Positions 1-7,930 of a stretch of DNA of 40,135 nucleotides are shown here, piece by piece (position 1 is the first letter of the stretch; each line of letters opens with the position of its first letter). The translations under genes were made by a program, and so were the position numbers. This stretch comes from JBCBTD01 sp039818825 (GTDB taxonomy: Bacteria > Pseudomonadota > Alphaproteobacteria > Geminicoccales > Geminicoccaceae): assembly GCA_039818825.1 (NCBI GenBank), contig JBCBTD010000038.1, forward strand, positions 1 through 40,135. The letters run 5' to 3'. The notes beneath the pieces were generated by a model. The model saw nothing but the letters and a program-made list of their open reading frames with translations. It searched no databases and had not been told where the DNA came from.

Positions 1-337
1 GCACGTTGCCGAAGAGTGGATTGCCGTACGTGCGATCATCCCGGTCGAGCTGTTCGACCACCACGTCGTCCCAGTTCGCGTCGAGTTCCTCGGCGAGGAT
101 GACGGGGAGTGCCGTCGAGCTTCCCTGTCCCATCTCGGTGGCGGGGAAAACGATGGTGATGACGCCGTCCGAGCCGATGGCGACCCATGGATTGACCTCT
201 AGCGTCGCCTCGTCCGCGGCATCGGCCGAGACCGCGAGCAGCCCGGCACCGCCGATGACGAACGTGAGAGAGGCAGCGCCCTTCAGGACGCTCCGGCGGG
301 ACGGCGTGAGTAGCCCTGTTCCTGGAGTAGTGGCCAT
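1..337 (-). CDS. Molybdopterin-binding subunit of a xanthine/aldehyde dehydrogenase-family hydroxylase (N-terminal part, cut by window edge)
   Basis: Only the first 112 or so residues are present; the gene runs off the left edge. The N-terminus has a twin-arginine signal (SRRSVLKGAA near residue 13) followed by a hydrophobic stretch and ADAAD, so the protein is probably exported folded with its cofactor. After the signal, NPWVAIGSDGVITI and the segment ATEMGQGSSTALP match the start of the molybdenum-binding large subunit of isoquinoline 1-oxidoreductase-type enzymes. The start at 337 is supported by AGGAGGTG about 7 bases upstream, embedded in the last codons of the [2Fe-2S] gene, which ends 2 bases before this start. 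The two genes therefore form a tightly coupled pair. In this family the large subunit oxidises aldehydes or N-heterocycles using water-derived oxygen. The substrate cannot be read from this fragment. Confidence 0.85.
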   Translation of the reverse strand, partial: MATTPGTGLLTPSRRSVLKGAASLTFVIGGAGLLAVSADAADEATLEVNPWVAIGSDGVITIVFPATEMGQGSSTALPVILAEELDANWDDVVVEQLDRDDRTYGNPLFGNV

Positions 338-339
338 CG

Positions 340-804
340 TCACACCTCCTCGGCAGCGCGCGCGACGGCGCGCACGATGCGGTTGTAGGTGCCGCACCGG
401 CAGAGATTGGGGCTCATGTAGTCCAGGATCTCCTGCCGGCTCGGCGACGGGTTCTCCTGCAGGAGCGCTGCAGCCCGCATGATCTGGCCGGATTGGCAGT
501 AGCCGCACTGGGGGACCTGCTCGGCCACCCAGGCGCGTTGCAGCGGATGGGCGCCATCGTCCGACAGCCCTTCGATGGTCGTGACGTCGGCGTCCTCGAC
601 CATCGAGACCGGCGTCAGACAGGCGAAGCTCGGGGCACCGTCGACGTGAACGGTGCAGGCACCGCACATTCCAGCGCCGCAGCCGAACTTCGTGCCCGTG
701 AGGCCGAGATCGTCGCGCAGAAACCAGAGCAAAGGCGCGTCGGGTGGGACATCGGCCTCGACCGACGTTCCATTGAGCGTGAAGCGGATCGCCGCAACCT
801 CCAT
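340..804 (-). CDS. [2Fe-2S] iron-sulfur subunit of the molybdenum hydroxylase
   Basis: This 154-residue protein has the standard two-cluster layout of the small subunit of xanthine dehydrogenase-family enzymes. The plant-ferredoxin-like cluster is Cys42, Cys47, Cys50 (CGAGMCGAC) and Cys62. The helical-domain cluster is Cys100, Cys103 (QCGYCQSG), Cys135 and Cys137 (LCRCGTY). All eight ligands are present. It passes electrons from the molybdenum site to an external acceptor. It has no signal peptide and probably travels with the TAT-exported large subunit, as known for two-subunit IorAB-type enzymes. An open frame extends upstream to 924, but the family begins near the ATG at 804. The ribosome site there is weak (GAGTGAC). 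Length is normal for the family. Confidence 0.92.
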   Translation of the reverse strand: MEVAAIRFTLNGTSVEADVPPDAPLLWFLRDDLGLTGTKFGCGAGMCGACTVHVDGAPSFACLTPVSMVEDADVTTIEGLSDDGAHPLQRAWVAEQVPQCGYCQSGQIMRAAALLQENPSPSRQEILDYMSPNLCRCGTYNRIVRAVARAAEEV

Positions 805-875
805 GTCACTCGATTGGTATCGACGTGGACGGCGCGCCCCGCAGTTGGCCGGCGCGCCCTCCAACCGTCGTGGCG

Positions 876-1769
876 TCAAGACGTGGACCAGGCCTCGACG
901 TCCTCGGGGTTGGCCTCCATCCACGAGCGCGCGGCATCGCGAGCGCTCATGCCCTCGACGTTCATCAGGCGGTCCATCTCGGTGACGTCGTCCACTTCGA
1001 AGCGGATGGTCGACAGGAGCCGAAGCGTCGCCTCGTCCAGTTTGGCGGGCAGGGTCTCGTGGCCGATGAGGTAGGCGGTGTCGGGGTCACCATAGGCGTT
1101 CTGCGGCTCCGCCAGGGCGCGGATGTCGTAAACCGCGTTGACCCACTGTGGCTGCCACAGCGGGAAAACGACCCACGCTTCAGCCTCGATCGCATCGCGA
1201 AACGCCCCGAGCCATTCGGCGGGTGGTGCCGCGACCAGCTCGTAGCCTGCGTCCTCCAGCCCGTAGGCTTCCATCACGCGACGGCCGCCGGCCGTCAGGC
1301 CGGTTGCTTCCGGAAGGCTGACGATCCGGTCCGGCATGCGCTCGGCGACCTCGGGCTTGGTCAGGTCGGCGATGGACGCGACATCCTCTTCGGGCACGTA
1401 GGCAGGCACGACCCAGAAGAACGCTGCGTTTTCGTAGATCGGAGCCAGCTCGAACGTGACGTCGCGGACCGGTTCGTAGAGCGCGCTGTGTCCGGACGGC
1501 AGCCAAGCGGCAGCCAAGAGATCCACCTCGCCGGCGCCGAGCTGCGGGAAAATCTCCGAGTGCGGGCCCTCGACCACCTCGACGGCGTAGCCCTGGCGCT
1601 CCAGAAGCTCCTGAACCACACCGCCCACGACGGCGTAGAAGCTCAGCCCCACCTGGCCGAGCGTGATCGTGCGGTCATCCGAGTCCTGGGCCGCAGCCGT
1701 GCTCGTTGCGGCGAGCAAGGTTGCAAGTGCCGTCGTTCCAACCAAGGAGCGCAAGAACTTCGATGTCAT
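876..1769 (-). CDS. Periplasmic substrate-binding protein of the glycine betaine/proline (OpuAC/ProX) type
   Basis: The 297-residue protein has a Sec signal peptide (about residues 1-27, ending TSTAAA before QDSDD). Its mature part resembles the OpuAC/ProX family: an early GLSFYAV segment, then GAGEVDLLAAAWLPSGHSALYE and a late VVFPLWQPQWVNAVYDIR. Aromatic residues of this kind cage quaternary amines in known members. The start is placed at the ATG at 1769 because GGAG lies about 8 bases upstream; a TTG five codons earlier would place the start on the ribosome site itself. No permease or ATPase gene for it is adjacent, so it is either an orphan receptor or serves a transporter elsewhere. It lies 71 bases upstream of the [2Fe-2S] gene on the same strand, but the products look unrelated. 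Confidence 0.85.
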   Translation of the reverse strand: MTSKFLRSLVGTTALATLLAATSTAAAQDSDDRTITLGQVGLSFYAVVGGVVQELLERQGYAVEVVEGPHSEIFPQLGAGEVDLLAAAWLPSGHSALYEPVRDVTFELAPIYENAAFFWVVPAYVPEEDVASIADLTKPEVAERMPDRIVSLPEATGLTAGGRRVMEAYGLEDAGYELVAAPPAEWLGAFRDAIEAEAWVVFPLWQPQWVNAVYDIRALAEPQNAYGDPDTAYLIGHETLPAKLDEATLRLLSTIRFEVDDVTEMDRLMNVEGMSARDAARSWMEANPEDVEAWSTS

Positions 1770-2317
1770 CGTGGCGAACTCCAAGTTCGTTCATGGACCG
1801 TTATGATTCTCATCCGGCCGATGGACCTGAAGAGATAGACACAGCGAGGACTTCTACATCAGCGAGCCATCGCGACGTTTTGACCGAAGCGCCGCTGACT
1901 GCTTGTTCGATCAAGTATGGACCAGTGATCGAGATAAAAGGCGCCCAGGATGGAACGCACTATTCGTCTCAGCCGAACGAACACGAACGGTGCCAACCGT
2001 GGCCTAGATCGGCCGCGGGCTCCGGAGCGTGGGCTGGTCGTCGATCGCAGCTATCAAGCTGGGAGGCTGGCCACTCGCCTGGTGCCGTAGTGCGTGCCGC
2101 GCCAAACCGAGAGACCGCAGCCAGGGCGTATCATCCTCATGCCAGGAGTCGCCGATCATGCCTCTCATCGGCCAATGCAGCGTCCTTGAAACACGTCGAC
2201 GTCGGCTTCAGCCGCCCTGTGCCGTCAGGCCGTAGGGGGTGTTCGGTAGTCTTGGGCGTAGGGCTCGACGCGGCGTGCGTTGGTCCCATCTCGCTCTTCG
2301 AAATCGAGGGATATCTG
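1770..2317. other. Divergent intergenic region between the betaine-binding protein and the methyltransferase
   Basis: About 550 bases separate two divergent genes. The open frame extending upstream from the methyltransferase has no recognisable protein content. I see no gene, RNA or convincing -10/-35 pair. The only clear signal is GAGGG at about 2306-2310, the ribosome site of the methyltransferase. Confidence 0.5.
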
Positions 2318-3037
2318 ATGACGCACGTTTTGAACGATCTTGAGATGTACAATCGGTTCGGCGGGCGCTGGTGGGCTGGCGATACCGCGTGGATTCGCAC
2401 GCTCCAGAACATGGTGCCGGCTCGGCTGGCCCATTTCGACACGTTGGTCGACGGTTGGCAGGGGAAAGCGGTGCTCGATCTCGGCTGCGGCGGCGGCTTC
2501 ATGGCCGAGGCGATGGCCGCGCGCGGCGCGCTGGTGATCGGTCTCGACCCGGCCACGGAAGCGCTTGCGGCTGCCCGCGAGCATGCCGCGGCCGAGGCCT
2601 TGGAGATCGACTACCGCGAGGGCGTGGGTGAAGCCATTCCTCAGGGCGATGCCAGCCTCGACATCGTGGTGAGTTGCGACGCTCTGGAGCACGTCAGCGA
2701 CCTCGACCGCGTGCTCGACGAAGTGGCGCGTGTGCTGAAGCCTGGTGGGCTCTTCTTGTTCGACACCATCAACAAGAACGCGCTGTCGTCGTTCGTCGTG
2801 GTGACGATGGGCGAGCGGGTGTTGCGGCTCATGCCGCGGGGCACGCATGACCCGGCTCTGTTCATTCGCCCGCGCGATCTCGGACGGGCGCTCGCGCGGC
2901 GCGGGTTCGCCGTCGGCCGCTTCAAGGGTATCGGACCCACGGGCCTCAACCGCCGGCTGGACCCTACGTTCGGCTTCGTGCCCTCGACGGCGGTCAACTA
3001 TCTCGGCTCTGCGCGCAAGCCGCTGGCCGCAGCTTGA
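2318..3037 (+). CDS. ubiG: UbiG-like SAM-dependent O-methyltransferase (ubiquinone pathway)
   Basis: This 239-residue class I methyltransferase has glycine-rich motif I at residues 52-60 (VLDLGCGGG) and an acidic residue ending the next strand (VIGLDPA). The remainder matches UbiG: an N-terminal WW-containing segment before a conserved RL helix, SCDALEHVSD, RVLKPGGLFLFDT, and the C-terminal GTHDP...F and GPTG parts. UbiG methylates two hydroxyl groups during ubiquinone synthesis. The length fits UbiG at about 240 residues. The ATG at 2318 is chosen because GAGGG lies about 8 bases upstream and because the longer upstream frame lacks homologous content. It stands alone on its strand, with about 400 bases before the sugar locus. 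A related polyprenyl-quinone or small-molecule methyltransferase cannot be excluded without a search. Confidence 0.75.
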   Translation: MTHVLNDLEMYNRFGGRWWAGDTAWIRTLQNMVPARLAHFDTLVDGWQGKAVLDLGCGGGFMAEAMAARGALVIGLDPATEALAAAREHAAAEALEIDYREGVGEAIPQGDASLDIVVSCDALEHVSDLDRVLDEVARVLKPGGLFLFDTINKNALSSFVVVTMGERVLRLMPRGTHDPALFIRPRDLGRALARRGFAVGRFKGIGPTGLNRRLDPTFGFVPSTAVNYLGSARKPLAAA

Positions 3038-3449
3038 CGTTCGCCGTCCACGATGACCGTGCGGCGGCTCACGGCCCGATCGTCGATAGGGTGCGCGTTT
3101 CACGTGCGATGAACGGCTCGTGAAATAGCGCTTTACATTTGCCAAAGAAGCCGTGAAACGAAGCGAACGATCCATCGTGCGAAAAGACGCGGGGGAGTGG
3201 TCGTTGGGCGGGCAAGATCGGGTGGCAAGCTTTCAAGCACCTGGAGAAGCACCGCCGAGCGCGTTGGGCGGCGCGGTCGCCGATGTGCCGGTTGCCGACC
3301 GCACGAGCTGGGTCGATAGGCGCCCGCTCGCCTTCACGGATTTCGGTGCAGCCGTAAGCTCCTGGGCGGCTCGCTCGGCGCTACCGCACGGCGGGGGCCA
3401 CAACGACGCGACGATGCGCGATCGACGAACCAACGAAACGGAGGCTTCG
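3038..3449. other. Upstream region of the first sugar-import operon
   Basis: About 410 bases precede the binding-protein gene. The region contains inverted CGTTTCACG/CGTGAAACG copies, listed separately, and a TTTACA at 3132-3137, but I could not pair it with a convincing -10. A reading frame extending upstream from the binding-protein gene has no signal peptide or recognisable domain and is judged non-coding. GGAGG at 3440-3444 is the ribosome site of the next gene. Confidence 0.5.
3096..3160. promoter_or_regulatory. Candidate operator: inverted CGTTTCACG / CGTGAAACG copies
   Basis: CGTTTCACG at 3096-3104 has an exact inverted copy, CGTGAAACG, at 3152-3160. A third partial copy (CGTGAAA) lies at 3119-3125. 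Together they form a cluster about 290 bases upstream of the first gene of an operon that encodes its own RpiR-family regulator. Repeated inverted half-sites are typical of operators for a dimeric or tetrameric repressor. Assignment to the RpiR protein at 7041-7910 is inference. Confidence 0.35.
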
Positions 3450-4490
3450 ATGAAGATTCTAGCGACCCTGACCATGGCCGCGGTGCTCGCCACCGGTGGC
3501 GCCCTCGCCCAGGATCTGACGCCCCTGAACTCCGATGCAGAACCCGACCGGATGGACTGGTCGGAGCTGGAGACCCGGTTCGGGCCGTTCCCGGAACCCG
3601 CTGCAGATACCCGCGTCGGCGGCGTGTCGAAGACGCTCATCAACGAGTACTGGCGCTCCTTGGGGGAGGGCTATGTCGGCTTTGCCGACGGCCATGGCGT
3701 CGAAGTGGTCTACCAAGCGGCACAGAACGAAGGCGACCAGCTCGGCCAGCTCTCGATCGCCGAGAACCTCATCACCCAGGGCTTCGACGCATTGCTGTTC
3801 TCGCCGCAGACCGACGCCAATCTGCAGCCGGCACTCGAAGCGGCCACCGCGGCGGGCATCCCGGTGCTCAATGTCAACGATGCGGTGATCCCTCAGGCCC
3901 GGCACTACGTCGGCAACGTGCAGAAGGACAACGGCGTCCGCGCCGCTCGCTGGCTGATCGAGAACCGGCCGGACGGCGGCAAGGTCGCGGTGATCGAGGG
4001 TCAGCCGGGCGTTTACGCGGCGGGCCAGCGGACGGCAGGCTTCACCGAAACCATCACCGGCGAGAGCGACGCGTTCGAGGTGGTGGCGAGCGTGCCGGCC
4101 AACTGGAGCCGCGAGCAGGCCTACAACGCCGCGGCGACGATCCTCCAGCAGCATCCTGGCCTCGTCGGCTTCTACGCCAACAACGACGGCATGGCCCTCG
4201 GTGTGGTCGAGGCGGTGAAGGCCGCGGGCGCGCACGACCAGGTCGCGGTGATCGGCACCGACGGCATCTCCGATGCCTATGCGTCGATCCGCGCCGGCGA
4301 GCTGACCGGCACCATCGACAGCTTCCCGGTGTTGACCGGCGAGATTGCCATGGAGGTGGTGCTTCGCCTCCTCGCCGGTCAGGAGCTTCCCCGCGTCGTG
4401 GCAACGCCGCAGGCGTTGATCACCCAGGAGAACGTCGACGACTTCGCCGTGACTGGCGATGCCCTGCGCGAGGCGATCCTGGCGCAGTGA
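3450..4490 (+). CDS. Ribose-type sugar ABC transporter, periplasmic binding protein
   Basis: The 346-residue protein starts with a Sec signal peptide (MKILATLTMAAVLATGGALA, cleavage before QD). It continues as a two-lobe binding protein of the RbsB type: GFDALLFSPQTDANLQPALEAA, AAGIPVLNVNDAV, GFYANNDGMALGVVEA and VAVIGTDGISDA are characteristic segments. It would capture a sugar or polyol in the periplasm and deliver it to the permease encoded at 6076. The start at 3450 is fixed by GGAGG at 3440-3444 and by the signal peptide. The stop overlaps the GTG start of the ATPase gene by four bases. The ligand is not determinable; the neighbouring kinase and isomerase suggest a monosaccharide or polyol. 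Confidence 0.92.
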   Translation: MKILATLTMAAVLATGGALAQDLTPLNSDAEPDRMDWSELETRFGPFPEPAADTRVGGVSKTLINEYWRSLGEGYVGFADGHGVEVVYQAAQNEGDQLGQLSIAENLITQGFDALLFSPQTDANLQPALEAATAAGIPVLNVNDAVIPQARHYVGNVQKDNGVRAARWLIENRPDGGKVAVIEGQPGVYAAGQRTAGFTETITGESDAFEVVASVPANWSREQAYNAAATILQQHPGLVGFYANNDGMALGVVEAVKAAGAHDQVAVIGTDGISDAYASIRAGELTGTIDSFPVLTGEIAMEVVLRLLAGQELPRVVATPQALITQENVDDFAVTGDALREAILAQ

Positions 4491-6079
4491 ACCCCGAGCG
4501 CGCCTCGGTCGTCGGCCGGGGCGCGTTGCGAGCCGAGCCGATGCGCGACAGCGTGCCTTCCCGCCTCGTGTTCGACGGCGTGAGCAAGAGTTTCCCGGGC
4601 GTCCGGGCGCTCGACGACGTATCCTTCGCCGTCGAGGCCGGTGAAGTTCACGGGCTGATCGGCGAGAACGGTGCCGGCAAGTCGACACTGTTGCGGGTCC
4701 TTTCCGGCGTGCATCGGCCCGATGGCGGCCGCATCAGTGTCGATGGTCGCGAGGTCGCGGCATCGACGCCGCTCCTCGCGCGAGCCGCCGGCATCGCCAT
4801 GATCCACCAGGAACTCCAGCACGTTCCGGAGCTGACCGTCGCGCAGAACCTGTTCCTCGGCCGGCCACGGACGCGGGCTTTCGGCCTCGTGGTCGACCGC
4901 CGGACCCAGGAAGCTGCAGCAGCGGCAGCGCTGGCCCCGCTCGATCCGGGGATCGATCCGGCGCGGCCGATCCACGAGCTGAAGGTCGCCCAACGCCAGC
5001 TCGTCGAAATCGCCCGCGCGCTCATCGACCAGGCGCGGGTGATCGCCATGGACGAGCCGACGTCGAGCCTCACGCCCGAGGAGTTCGAGCGGCTGGTCGA
5101 GCTGATCGTCCAACTCGCCGCCGCCGGGGTTGCGATCGTCTACGTCTCGCATCGCCTCAACGAGGTTTTCCGCGTCTGCCAGCGCGCGACCATCCTGCGC
5201 GACGGTCGGCTGGTCGCCACGGTGACGCTCGCCGAGACCAACGAGCGGCAAGTCGTGGCCCAGATGGTGGGCCGCGAACTCGAGAGTGTGCGCCGGCAAT
5301 CGTTCGCTACGTCGAGGCCCGCGCTAGATGTGCATGGATTGGGGCGCGGCGATGCGGTCGTCGACGCGAGTTTCGAAGTCCACTGGGGCGAAGTGGTCGG
5401 CATCGCCGGGTTGGTTGGCGCCGGACGGACCGAGCTGCTGCGCCTGATCGCCGGCGTCGACCGGCCGACGACCGGTTCCGTCGCGGTCGGCGACCGTATC
5501 TTGCCGCGCCACGACGTGCGCGCCGCCGTCGCGGCCGGCATCGGCCTCGTGCCCGAGGAACGCAAGCGAGAGGGCATCGTGGCGATGCGGCCGGTCGCGT
5601 CCAACATGGCGCTGCCGGCTTTCGCGCGTTTTGCATCGGCCGGTTTGGTGCGGCGGGGCGCGTTGCGACGGACGGCGACCGACGTCATGCGGCGCCTCGG
5701 CCTCCGACCGCTCGACGTCGACCGGCCGATCGGCGCCTTCAGTGGCGGCAATCAGCAAAAGGCGGTGATCGGCCGCTGGGTCGCGGCGGGCACCGACATC
5801 CTACTGTTCGACGAGCCGACACGCGGCGTGGACGTCGGCGCCAAGTGGGAGATTTACGCGCTGATCGAACGCTTTGCCGAGGCAGGGAAAGCCATCGTCG
5901 TCGTCTCCTCCGAGTTGCCCGAGCTTCTGCGCCTCGCGGATCGCGTGCTCGTCCTCCGCGAGGGACGCTTGGTCGCCGATCTCGCGAACGACGGCTTGAG
6001 CGAAGCCGACGTCATGGCCCATGCGGTCCCGGGACTGGAGGCGGGCGGATCGATCGACGAGAAGGACCGGAAGCCGTGA
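4487..6079 (+). CDS. Ribose-type sugar ABC transporter, double-domain ATPase
   Basis: This 530-residue protein has two ABC nucleotide-binding domains in tandem, the RbsA/XylG/MglA layout. The first domain has an intact Walker A at 59-67 (GENGAGKST), a degenerate signature region (LKVAQRQLVEIARAL) and a Walker B ending in MDEPTSSLT. The second has a changed Walker A near residue 308 (GLVGAGRTE, lacking the Lys) but a good signature (SGGNQQKAVIGRW) and Walker B (LLFDEPTRGVDVG). This asymmetry is usual in the family. The GTG start at 4487 overlaps the previous stop as GTGA, implying translational coupling. An ATG at 4541 is an alternative with no better ribosome site. The stop overlaps the permease start in the same way. 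Confidence 0.92.
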   Translation: MNPERASVVGRGALRAEPMRDSVPSRLVFDGVSKSFPGVRALDDVSFAVEAGEVHGLIGENGAGKSTLLRVLSGVHRPDGGRISVDGREVAASTPLLARAAGIAMIHQELQHVPELTVAQNLFLGRPRTRAFGLVVDRRTQEAAAAAALAPLDPGIDPARPIHELKVAQRQLVEIARALIDQARVIAMDEPTSSLTPEEFERLVELIVQLAAAGVAIVYVSHRLNEVFRVCQRATILRDGRLVATVTLAETNERQVVAQMVGRELESVRRQSFATSRPALDVHGLGRGDAVVDASFEVHWGEVVGIAGLVGAGRTELLRLIAGVDRPTTGSVAVGDRILPRHDVRAAVAAGIGLVPEERKREGIVAMRPVASNMALPAFARFASAGLVRRGALRRTATDVMRRLGLRPLDVDRPIGAFSGGNQQKAVIGRWVAAGTDILLFDEPTRGVDVGAKWEIYALIERFAEAGKAIVVVSSELPELLRLADRVLVLREGRLVADLANDGLSEADVMAHAVPGLEAGGSIDEKDRKP

Positions 6080-7044
6080 GCACCAAGGGCGAGCCCGCAG
6101 CGACCCGACGCTGGGCGAACGCGTTGAGCTTCCGCGAAGCCGGCGTTGCGCTGGGCCTCGTCGTGATCTTCGTGTCCTTCGCTGCCCTGACACCCACCTT
6201 TCTGACGACCGCCAACTTGCTGAACGTGTTGCAGCAATCGTCGATCAACGCCTGCATCGCGCTGGGGATGACCTTGGTCATCGTCTCGGGTGGCATCGAC
6301 TTGTCGGTGGGCTCGACCGCCGCCCTGGCCGCCGTCGTCGCGGCATCGGCGCTGGTCGCCGGCCATCCTGCGGCGGTCGCGATCGGTGCGGCCCTCGCAG
6401 TCGGCCTCGCTGCCGGGTTCTTCAACGGTGCCCTCGTGGCCTATGCCGGGCTGCAGCCCTTCATCGTCACCCTGGGCGGCCTCTCGCTCTTTCGCGCGTT
6501 GGCGCTGATCTACACCGGCGGTAACCCGATCTTCGGGCTGCCGAGCGAGTTTCGCCTCCTCTTCACCGGCACGCTCGGGGGCGTGCCCTTGCCCGTGGTG
6601 ATCGTCGCCATCCTCGCGGTCGCCGCTTGGGTCGTCCTCAACCGCACCCCGCTCGGGGAGTATCTGCTCGCCGTCGGCGGCAACGAGGAAGCGGCGCACG
6701 TCGCCGGTGTGCCGGTCAAACGCACCAAGATCGCCGCCTACATGATGTCGGGCGGCCTTGCCGCAGTGGCGGCGCTGATCCTGACCGGCCGGCTCGGTGC
6801 CGCCGAACCGACCATGGGCACCTTGTGGGAGCTCGACGCCATCGCTGCCGCGGCGATCGGCGGGGCTTCCCTGATGGGCGGCAAAGGGAGCATCGTGGGT
6901 ACGATCCTCGGCGCCATCATCCTCGGCGCGCTCCGCAACGGTCTGACCTTGATGAACGTCCAAGCTTTCTACCAACTGCTCGCCACCGGCCTCATCATCA
7001 TCCTGGCGATGCTGATCGAACGGGCGACGCGGGGCGCTCGATGA
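6076..7044 (+). CDS. Ribose-type sugar ABC transporter, permease
   Basis: The 322-residue membrane protein is an RbsC-type permease with many hydrophobic segments. Family hallmarks include ALGMTLVIVSGGIDLSVGST near residues 66-85, GLQPFIVTLGGLSLFRALA, LAVGGNEEAAHVAGV (the cytoplasmic coupling loop) and IGGASLMGGKGSIVGTILGA. The GTG start at 6076 forms a GTGA overlap with the ATPase stop, with AAGGA about 9 bases upstream. The downstream regulator starts by an ATGA overlap, so binding protein, ATPase, permease and regulator appear to be one transcript. It forms the channel for the sugar captured by the product of 3450-4490. Confidence 0.92.
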   Translation: MSTKGEPAATRRWANALSFREAGVALGLVVIFVSFAALTPTFLTTANLLNVLQQSSINACIALGMTLVIVSGGIDLSVGSTAALAAVVAASALVAGHPAAVAIGAALAVGLAAGFFNGALVAYAGLQPFIVTLGGLSLFRALALIYTGGNPIFGLPSEFRLLFTGTLGGVPLPVVIVAILAVAAWVVLNRTPLGEYLLAVGGNEEAAHVAGVPVKRTKIAAYMMSGGLAAVAALILTGRLGAAEPTMGTLWELDAIAAAAIGGASLMGGKGSIVGTILGAIILGALRNGLTLMNVQAFYQLLATGLIIILAMLIERATRGAR

Positions 7045-7910
7045 CGGCGCGGGCGCTCGCGCCCGAGGCGATCGGTCCGCGGATCCGGATGCGGATCCCG
7101 CAGCTGACGCCGCTGGAGGCGCGGGTGGTCGAGGTCATGATCGCGCGCAAGGACCTCGACACGACCACACAGCTCAAGGGCATCGCCGAGGATGCGGGCG
7201 TTTCCGACGCAATGGTCGTCAAGGTCGCGAAGAAGCTGGGTTTCTCGGGCTTCCGTGAGCTGCGCGCCGGCCTCGTCGACTATCGCCGGGCGCCGACCGC
7301 CAGTCTCCACAGCGAGATTGCGCCGGACGACGACATGGCGTCGATCGCAGCCAAGGTGTTCCGCACCTCGATCCAGGCGCTCGAGGAGACGATGGCGATC
7401 CTCGACGTCAAAGCGCTCCAGCGTGCCGCGGACATGCTCTACGACGCTCACAGGATCGAAATGTACGGGGTCGGCGGTTCGGCCCAGATCGGCCGCGACG
7501 TGGCCCACAAGCTGTTGCGGATCGGCCGCCGTGCGCAGCTCTACGACGATGCCCACATGATGCTGATGTCGGCGGCGACTCTCGGCCCGGACGACGTGGT
7601 CGTCGCCTTCTCCCATTCGGGCGAAACGACCGTCGTCCTGGAGAGCTTGGAGCGGGCCGCAGAGTGCGGCGCCGGGACGATTGCCGTCACGAACTACCCG
7701 GGCTCGTCGATTGCGCAAAAAGCAGAGGTCGTGCTCTGCTCGACTGCACAGGGTTCACCGCTCCTGGGCGAGAACGCGGCCGCCCGGGTCGCGCAGCTCA
7801 TTCTGATGGACACCGTCTTCGTCGGCATCGCGCAACGCGACGTCGCCCAGGCCGAGCAGGCATTGGATCAGACGATGGGCGCCGTCCAAGGCAAACGACG
7901 GCGACGCTGA
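7041..7910 (+). CDS. MurR/RpiR-family transcriptional regulator (HTH plus SIS domain)
   Basis: The 289-residue protein has an N-terminal RpiR-type helix-turn-helix (about residues 15-85, including IAEDAGVSDAMVVKVAKKLGFSGFRELRAGL). A C-terminal SIS sugar-phosphate-binding domain follows (about 125-265), with MYGVGGSAQIGRDVAHKLLRIG and VVAFSHSGETTVVLE. In this family the SIS domain senses a phosphosugar and changes DNA binding. Its gene overlaps the permease stop (ATGA), so it is cotranscribed with the first importer and is the natural local regulator. The phosphorylated effector could be the product of the kinase encoded at 7931-8866. Inverted repeats at 3096-3160 are candidate targets. Confidence 0.92.
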   Translation: MTARALAPEAIGPRIRMRIPQLTPLEARVVEVMIARKDLDTTTQLKGIAEDAGVSDAMVVKVAKKLGFSGFRELRAGLVDYRRAPTASLHSEIAPDDDMASIAAKVFRTSIQALEETMAILDVKALQRAADMLYDAHRIEMYGVGGSAQIGRDVAHKLLRIGRRAQLYDDAHMMLMSAATLGPDDVVVAFSHSGETTVVLESLERAAECGAGTIAVTNYPGSSIAQKAEVVLCSTAQGSPLLGENAAARVAQLILMDTVFVGIAQRDVAQAEQALDQTMGAVQGKRRRR

Positions 7911-7930
7911 GCCGAGCCGGACGTGATCCT

